DNA of 31,756 nucleotides, taken from positions 1 to 31,756 of the IMG/VR virus record IMGVR_UViG_3300047319_000837; one strand, given 5' to 3'. The notes beneath the pieces are model-generated. The model saw only the letters and a list, made by a program, of their open reading frames with translations. It did no database searches and had not been told where the DNA came from. Shown here in pieces: positions 27,037 to 31,756 of this stretch (position 1 is its first letter; each line of letters begins with the position of its first letter). Source of the stretch: a virus. Position numbers and translations under genes: made by a program.

Positions 27037-30000
27037 TCACACTCTCTGCGCCGGCGGGAGGCGCATCAGGAGTCCTGGTTCGATGCCGACCTCGAGGCCG
27101 AGGCCGGTCAGCTTGAACGACTCGCCCAGCGGCGCGCCCCACGCCCCGCCCTGGGGCGAGAACACGACGGGGCTGTTCGAGACCATGCCGGCCACGTTGA
27201 CGACCTTCGTCGGCGTCACGTCGGCGTCAAGGAGGCCGAGGAGCGTCGAGCCGGTGTCGATCGCGGTCTCGAGCTGCGCGACGGTCGGCACGCCAGTCAC
27301 GAGCACGCCCACCGTTCCGATCGACGGTGACCACGAGCCAGTGGAGGCGTCGTAGGCGAAGTGATCGCGCACATCGACCGAGCCTGCGCCGACCACGAAG
27401 GCCATGTTGAGGACGATGAGGTTGCCTGCCTCGCCGACCGCCATCGCGCGGAAGATCGCAGTCCAGGTGGTGCCCGACGTGAGCACGCGATGCACGAAGT
27501 GCGTCGTGTCGAGGTCGGCCGTCGACGTCGAGCGCACCGCCGTGAGCCGGACCTTGATCGCCTGGCAGATCGGTCGCTTCGGGCCGTGTTGGACCTGTAG
27601 CGGACCGCCGACGACCGTAGGACTCGGCGTCCACGCTTCGTCGTCGACGTACGTCGGGCCGCCGGCGTCCTGCTGGTAGTTGTAGGCCACACGCACGCGC
27701 AGGAGATGGTCACCGCGGTACTCGCCGAGCACCTGTAGCTTGCGACAGCGCGTGGCCGCCTGCAGATCGGCAAGCTTGATCCATGCCGTCTCGACGTCGG
27801 GCCCGTAGTCGACCCCCGTGTACGTCGTCAGCTGCGTGCGCGTTCCGGTCGCGGTCAGGTAGACCTGCGCGCCGCCGTACATGCAGGAGTGCACACCGTC
27901 GGAGATCGTCCACTCCCCCCACTGCCCACCGGGGAAGTCGGGACGCGGATAGGCCCACATGATCATCCGCGACGCCGTCAAGATGCGGACCTGGTGTTGC
28001 GCTTCGAGGACATCGATCGAGAGCACGTCCTCGTCGTCGAAATCGGACACCGCGCCGCCGACATAGGTCAGGTTGCCGCCGTGATCGAGGAGCTGCCAGC
28101 CCTTGTCGCTCTTGAACAGCGTGCCGAGCGGCGTCAACGCCTGTGCATCATGCGATGTCACACCGACGTCCGCAGAAACGATGCGCGCGAGCGTGTAGTT
28201 CTGGCCCTGTCCGAGGTTGTCGAGCCCGACTCCGGCGAACGCGTAGAGCGCGGTCTCGCGGCCGACGTACACGGTCTCGTCCTGGACGAACACCGTCGTC
28301 ATCCGGCCGCCGTCGCGCGGCACGTCGAACGGCAGCGAATCGTGGAAGGCGGCGACCTCGCCGGCGCCGCGAAGCTTCGACGGCCACACGCGATCCGGGT
28401 CACCGGCAACCCCGCCCAGAAACAGCCGCACATCGGTCGCCGCGATGATCGACGCGCCGGGCGGCGCGAGGTTCTCGAGCACAGCGCCGTTCTCGGGGTT
28501 CTCCTCCTTCGTCCCAAGTACGGCGTCCGCCATCTCATCACGCCATGCGACCGCGGGCTCGAACGCGGCGGTCGAGTCGTTCGGGATGAACTTGTTGGGA
28601 TTCGTCGTGTTGTTCGGGTCCGAGCTCGTCGCGAGGAAGTACCCAGTCTCGTCGGTCGGGTTGACCTCCGTCCTCCACACTTCGGCCGCGATCGCGCCCG
28701 TGGCGGTCGTCTTGTGGGTCGCGTTGAGCGGCGCGAGCGTGCCCATCGCGAAGCCTGCCGGACCGCCCGACATCGTGGCCTTGCCGATCGTCGCCGTCGT
28801 GGAGCGGTCCACATCGCCCTTGCCGTTGGGCCACCGCCACGTGACCTTGTACCCGTAGGTGCCGTTGGCCACGGAGCCGGTCCCGCTCTTGAGCATGTCG
28901 TAGGACCACGGGTAGAAGTGGAACCCGACCTCGACGAGCCGCGTGCCGTCGTACTGCAGGATCTCGCCGGCGGCGATGTAGAGCGTTGCTCCGATGCGCG
29001 CCACCCGGCGAGCCTCGTTCGAGTCGAACGTGAACGAGATGTCACGCGGCGAGCGGGCCGCGTATCCGGTACTGCCGCCGCCGACCGCGATCCTGCGCTT
29101 CGCCGTACCCATCCACGAATACGTGGTCGAGCCGGACGTGAGCGCCACCCCCGGCAGGAGCCCGTTGTTGGGGCGCAGTCCGCCGCCGACCGCATAGGCC
29201 GCCTTCGCGCAAAAGAACGCGTCGTCGCGGTACAGGAGATAGGCATTCTGCGCTTGGGTCACGTTGGCGAGTGCGACGTCGCCCTGGAACTCGGAGTTCT
29301 GCCCGAACTCCATCCACAGATAGACCGACCCGTTGTAGTCGAACGCCCGCGAGGCTGGCGCCAGTCCGTTGGTGAGCGTCGCCTGCGTCCCGAGCGTCCC
29401 CGCGCTGTCAACGAAGTTGAATTTGGTCGCGAACAATGACCCGAACGACGCGGACTGCTGCGCTGACCAAAATACGTAACAGCGAAATGCGCCGCCGTTC
29501 TGCACCGAGCGATGCGCAGCGGCGATCTGGTTCACCGGCGTACCCGCCGCCGTCCCGATCGCCTGGCCCGTGGTCACGTCGGCGAGCGTCGAAGTCGTGA
29601 GGAAGTCGCCTTGAATGTTAGATCCATTCGCGCGCACCACCTGGGTCTTGGTGCCGTCGGGGATCGTCGAGACAGCGAGCGGTCCATCCGCGGTCCGCGC
29701 CTTGGTGACTTGCGTGATCACGAGCGCCGGTGTCACCGTGAACACCTCGTAGCTCGTGGTCGTCACGCGTCGGGCAACACCGACGCACAGATCCTGCGAT
29801 CCGACCTTCACGACATCGTAGAAGGAGTTGAACGTCCCGCCTGCCAGGATCGTCGCAGTCGGCATTGAGCTGAGGTTTATCGCTGCCGGGTTGGCGGCGA
29901 GTACCACCAGCGCGGTCACGGACTGCACGAAGATCAGGATCCTTGTGGCGAGCGCGACGACGCGGGGGCGAGTGACCGTGATGAGTCCGGCGCCGAGCGA

Positions 30001-30477
30001 TACCGGACCCTGGAGTACCGATCCTGTCGTCTTGTCGACGGCCGCAAGGAGAACGTCCGTGCCCTCGGCCCACGCGTAAATGATCACGCCCGAGAGCTCG
30101 GCGCGGTCACCGTCGAGCTGGTCCCCGGCTCGCGAGAACACCGGGGTCTCATCGACCTTCACCGCGAGGTGTGTTCCGCGCAGCACCCAGGCGGACAGCT
30201 GCGCGTTCCAGCTGTAGACGCTGTCCTTCGTGAACAGGACGAGCTCGCTGCCATTCCGCACGATCCGTCGCGCGTTCGCGATCGTGCCGCCGCCGAAGAT
30301 CGCGCCCGCCGGCGTCCCGAACGGGAATCGCGGCTGCAGGCCACCGATCTCATCGAACTGGACATCACGGCAGATGTCGAGGAACGGCTCGGGGCGCGCG
30401 CGGTCGTCGGTGCGCTGCTGCAGCCCGGCCGCGAGCGGCAGGTTCCTGAGGGTCCACTGCAGGCCGTTGTGAGCCAT
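27037..30477 (-). CDS. Very large tail protein (1146 aa), nozzle-like
   Basis: From ATG 30477 (TGATG overlap). The protein is almost all strands, with repeated motifs such as DETVYVGRETALYAFAG, GTLFKSDKGWQLLDHGG and VRILTASRMIMWAYPRP that suggest a beta-propeller-like body, as in podoviral tail nozzle (T7 gp12-like) or stabilisation proteins. The N-terminus FLDICRDVQFDEIGGLQPRF is typical of such phage tail proteins. It follows the adaptor in the operon, the usual order in short-tailed phages. Specific fold is inferred. Confidence 0.65.
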   Translation of the reverse strand: MAHNGLQWTLRNLPLAAGLQQRTDDRARPEPFLDICRDVQFDEIGGLQPRFPFGTPAGAIFGGGTIANARRIVRNGSELVLFTKDSVYSWNAQLSAWVLRGTHLAVKVDETPVFSRAGDQLDGDRAELSGVIIYAWAEGTDVLLAAVDKTTGSVLQGPVSLGAGLITVTRPRVVALATRILIFVQSVTALVVLAANPAAINLSSMPTATILAGGTFNSFYDVVKVGSQDLCVGVARRVTTTSYEVFTVTPALVITQVTKARTADGPLAVSTIPDGTKTQVVRANGSNIQGDFLTTSTLADVTTGQAIGTAAGTPVNQIAAAHRSVQNGGAFRCYVFWSAQQSASFGSLFATKFNFVDSAGTLGTQATLTNGLAPASRAFDYNGSVYLWMEFGQNSEFQGDVALANVTQAQNAYLLYRDDAFFCAKAAYAVGGGLRPNNGLLPGVALTSGSTTYSWMGTAKRRIAVGGGSTGYAARSPRDISFTFDSNEARRVARIGATLYIAAGEILQYDGTRLVEVGFHFYPWSYDMLKSGTGSVANGTYGYKVTWRWPNGKGDVDRSTTATIGKATMSGGPAGFAMGTLAPLNATHKTTATGAIAAEVWRTEVNPTDETGYFLATSSDPNNTTNPNKFIPNDSTAAFEPAVAWRDEMADAVLGTKEENPENGAVLENLAPPGASIIAATDVRLFLGGVAGDPDRVWPSKLRGAGEVAAFHDSLPFDVPRDGGRMTTVFVQDETVYVGRETALYAFAGVGLDNLGQGQNYTLARIVSADVGVTSHDAQALTPLGTLFKSDKGWQLLDHGGNLTYVGGAVSDFDDEDVLSIDVLEAQHQVRILTASRMIMWAYPRPDFPGGQWGEWTISDGVHSCMYGGAQVYLTATGTRTQLTTYTGVDYGPDVETAWIKLADLQAATRCRKLQVLGEYRGDHLLRVRVAYNYQQDAGGPTYVDDEAWTPSPTVVGGPLQVQHGPKRPICQAIKVRLTAVRSTSTADLDTTHFVHRVLTSGTTWTAIFRAMAVGEAGNLIVLNMAFVVGAGSVDVRDHFAYDASTGSWSPSIGTVGVLVTGVPTVAQLETAIDTGSTLLGLLDADVTPTKVVNVAGMVSNSPVVFSPQGGAWGAPLGESFKLTGLGLEVGIEPGLLMRLPPAQRV

Positions 30478-30794
30478 CAGAATACCGTCACGTCGACGGT
30501 GATGTCGGCGCCGAACCCGCTGGCGCTCAGCACGATCACCTGGTCGCTCCGGGACACCTCGCCCAACAGCCCCGCCGATGCGGCGCCGCGCGGCGGCGAG
30601 GCGATCACCATCGAGGGCACGCGGCCGAGGCGGTGCGCCTTGGTCACCGTCCCGTTGTCCGGGATCACGACGTTGCGGATCGCGCGCGCGTCGGCCGCCG
30701 GCGCCGTCTGGAGCTCGCGGATCGCGTCGGCATGCGACTTCCGCACGCGCTCGGCAGCATCGTCCGCGAGCCGAAGGTCCGCGACCTGCCTCAC
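30477..30794 (-). CDS. Hypothetical small structural protein
   Basis: A 105-aa protein from GTG 30794 (GTGA overlap with the adaptor stop). An N-terminal helix (LADDAAERVRKSHADAIREL) is followed by a strand-rich C-terminus (RNVVIPDNGTVTKAHRLGR, GFGADITVDVTVF), a pattern seen in small podoviral tail or adaptor-linked proteins. It is placed between adaptor and nozzle genes. No family was recognised. Confidence 0.6.
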   Translation of the reverse strand: MRQVADLRLADDAAERVRKSHADAIRELQTAPAADARAIRNVVIPDNGTVTKAHRLGRVPSMVIASPPRGAASAGLLGEVSRSDQVIVLSASGFGADITVDVTVF

Positions 30795-31486
30795 CGGTAC
30801 CTCCAGCTCGCCGGATTCCAGATCCCGTTGATGTCCGACCGCCGGCCGAGCCCGCGCACGATCTGCCGCTTGGGCATCGTCAGCGAGCGCTGCACCGCCC
30901 ATTCCTTGAGCCGCTTGAACGCGGCGGTGCTCTCGTCGATCGCTCGCTGCTGCATCGACTCGCTGCGATGGAGGGCGACCGAGGCGACGCCCCAGCCGAT
31001 CGCCTCGAGCCCATCGCTGGTCACGACATCGATCGACGTGGAATCGGCCGACGTGTTGTAGCGCGTCGGCTGGGGGACGTAGACGTGCTTGTATGTCCCG
31101 GTCGTCGGTGTCGGAAAGAGCTGCAGGGTGACCCCGGAGAGACACCACGCGCGCGCCTCGCTCCCGCTGATACCGAGCAGCACGTCGCGCTCCTGGATCA
31201 TCAGCTCAGGGAGCTCGCGGCGTCGTCCCGCGCTGTCGATCACGAAGTCGACGCCGATCGTCGATCGGTGGTCGCTCGGCAGCGAGAGGTCCGCGAGGTT
31301 CACGCTCGCCGTGGTCTCGAAACATCGTGCCCCGGTGTCCGCGACCGTCGTGTGGAGCCGCCCGTAGAACGTCGAGACGTGCGCCTTCCACTCGGTGGGA
31401 TCGATCTGATCGCCACCACCGGCGGTCGTGTTGGCGAGCTGCTGGCTGTACGTCACCAGCTCGCCGAGTGTCACCGGGAAGGGCAT
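30791..31486 (-). CDS. SU10-like head-tail adaptor
   Basis: A 231-aa protein from ATG 31486 with AGGAG 5 nt upstream. The sequence LGELVTYSQQLANTTAGGGD, then SDHRSTIGVDFVIDSAGRR, LFPTPTTGTYKHVYVPQPTR, and a helical C-terminus (QQRAIDESTAAFKRLKEWA) follows the pattern of podoviral adaptor proteins that join portal and tail. The WxPxT-like strand GTYKHVYVP and helix order support it. In tailed phages this gene sits just downstream of head genes, and here just before the tail genes. Confidence 0.65.
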   Translation of the reverse strand: MPFPVTLGELVTYSQQLANTTAGGGDQIDPTEWKAHVSTFYGRLHTTVADTGARCFETTASVNLADLSLPSDHRSTIGVDFVIDSAGRRRELPELMIQERDVLLGISGSEARAWCLSGVTLQLFPTPTTGTYKHVYVPQPTRYNTSADSTSIDVVTSDGLEAIGWGVASVALHRSESMQQRAIDESTAAFKRLKEWAVQRSLTMPKRQIVRGLGRRSDINGIWNPASWRYR

Positions 31487-31498
31487 TACGCTCCTGGC

Positions 31499-31756
31499 TC
31501 AGGGCCCGATCAGCCCGTCGGACAGAAAGACCACGGTGAACGTCAACCACTGCAGCGCCGCGAGGTCGACCAGGTTGTTGCTTGCATCGTAGATCGACAC
31601 GCGCAGCTTCCTCGTCGACACGTTGTAGTCGCCGCACGTGAACGAGTAGCCCTTGACGTTCGCTGGCGTGGTCGCGTGGATCACGCCAGCCTTTGGGCCG
31701 ACGAACGTGCCGGGCACCTCCTGGTTCGTGCTCCACGCGAGCTCGACGATGCCGGT
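31499..31756 (-). CDS. Hypothetical structural protein, N-terminus beyond window
   Basis: The frame is open from the right edge to TGA 31501-31499, at least 85 residues. Visible part: TGIVELAWSTNQEVPGTFVG, then VKGYSFTCGDYNVSTRKLR and FTVVFLSDGLIGP, strand-rich with alternating hydrophobics. An internal GTG at 31717 exists but the reading continues upstream in frame, so truncation at the edge is more likely. Position before the adaptor suggests a capsid or connector protein. Confidence 0.55.
   Translation of the reverse strand, partial: TGIVELAWSTNQEVPGTFVGPKAGVIHATTPANVKGYSFTCGDYNVSTRKLRVSIYDASNNLVDLAALQWLTFTVVFLSDGLIGP

Overview
The window is a contiguous piece of a high-GC, tightly packed temperate bacteriophage genome. 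No host housekeeping gene is visible. The set of virion genes (adaptor, a very large tail protein, two large internal-virion-like proteins, no tape measure or sheath) fits a short-tailed, podovirus-like particle; this is inference. Two Gram-negative-style lipoproteins, one Cys-rich with a short Pro/Ser/Thr linker, and the very high GC suggest a Gram-negative high-GC host such as a member of Myxococcota, but the host cannot be fixed from sequence alone. An internal attP-like site beside the integrase, with phage genes on both sides, indicates that the sequence is the unintegrated (virion or circular) form rather than an integrated prophage.

Left arm, 1-5563, minus strand: one operon read right to left, with nearly every start overlapping the preceding stop (ATGA, GTGA or TGATG). 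It encodes a cytosine-methylase-like protein, several unknowns, a replisome organizer carrying five 12-bp iterons in its linker (candidate replication origin), a DUF3102-like/Dam-type adenine methyltransferase, a RusA-type Holliday junction resolvase and an HNH nuclease.

Centre, 5632-17113, mostly plus strand: two lipoproteins, a small XRE repressor on the minus strand facing a second HTH protein, and then a long operon of accessory genes. These include a histidine-rich cupin-like protein paired with a DUF6745-like protein carrying 31 tandem GQL-type repeats, a conserved phage recombination-neighbourhood protein, a RecE/YqaJ-type exonuclease, a structured tRNA-like region, small HTH and membrane proteins, a tyrosine integrase, and attP (the 3' half of a tRNA-Leu(GAG)). 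Several starts here look leaderless, with a -10-like hexamer exactly 6 nt before the start codon. A family of 19-bp operator-like palindromes surrounds the control region.

Right arm, 17093-31756, minus strand: the late operon, read from the right edge. It encodes a truncated structural protein, an SU10-type adaptor, a small protein, a 1146-aa tail protein, a protein ending in a peptidase S74 chaperone domain, a small protein, two large internal-virion-like proteins, a small protein, an SGNH esterase, a membrane/coiled-coil protein, a holin-like protein and an NlpC/P60-like endolysin. The endolysin gene ends 21 bp inside the last plus-strand gene, so the two arms converge without a terminator gap.
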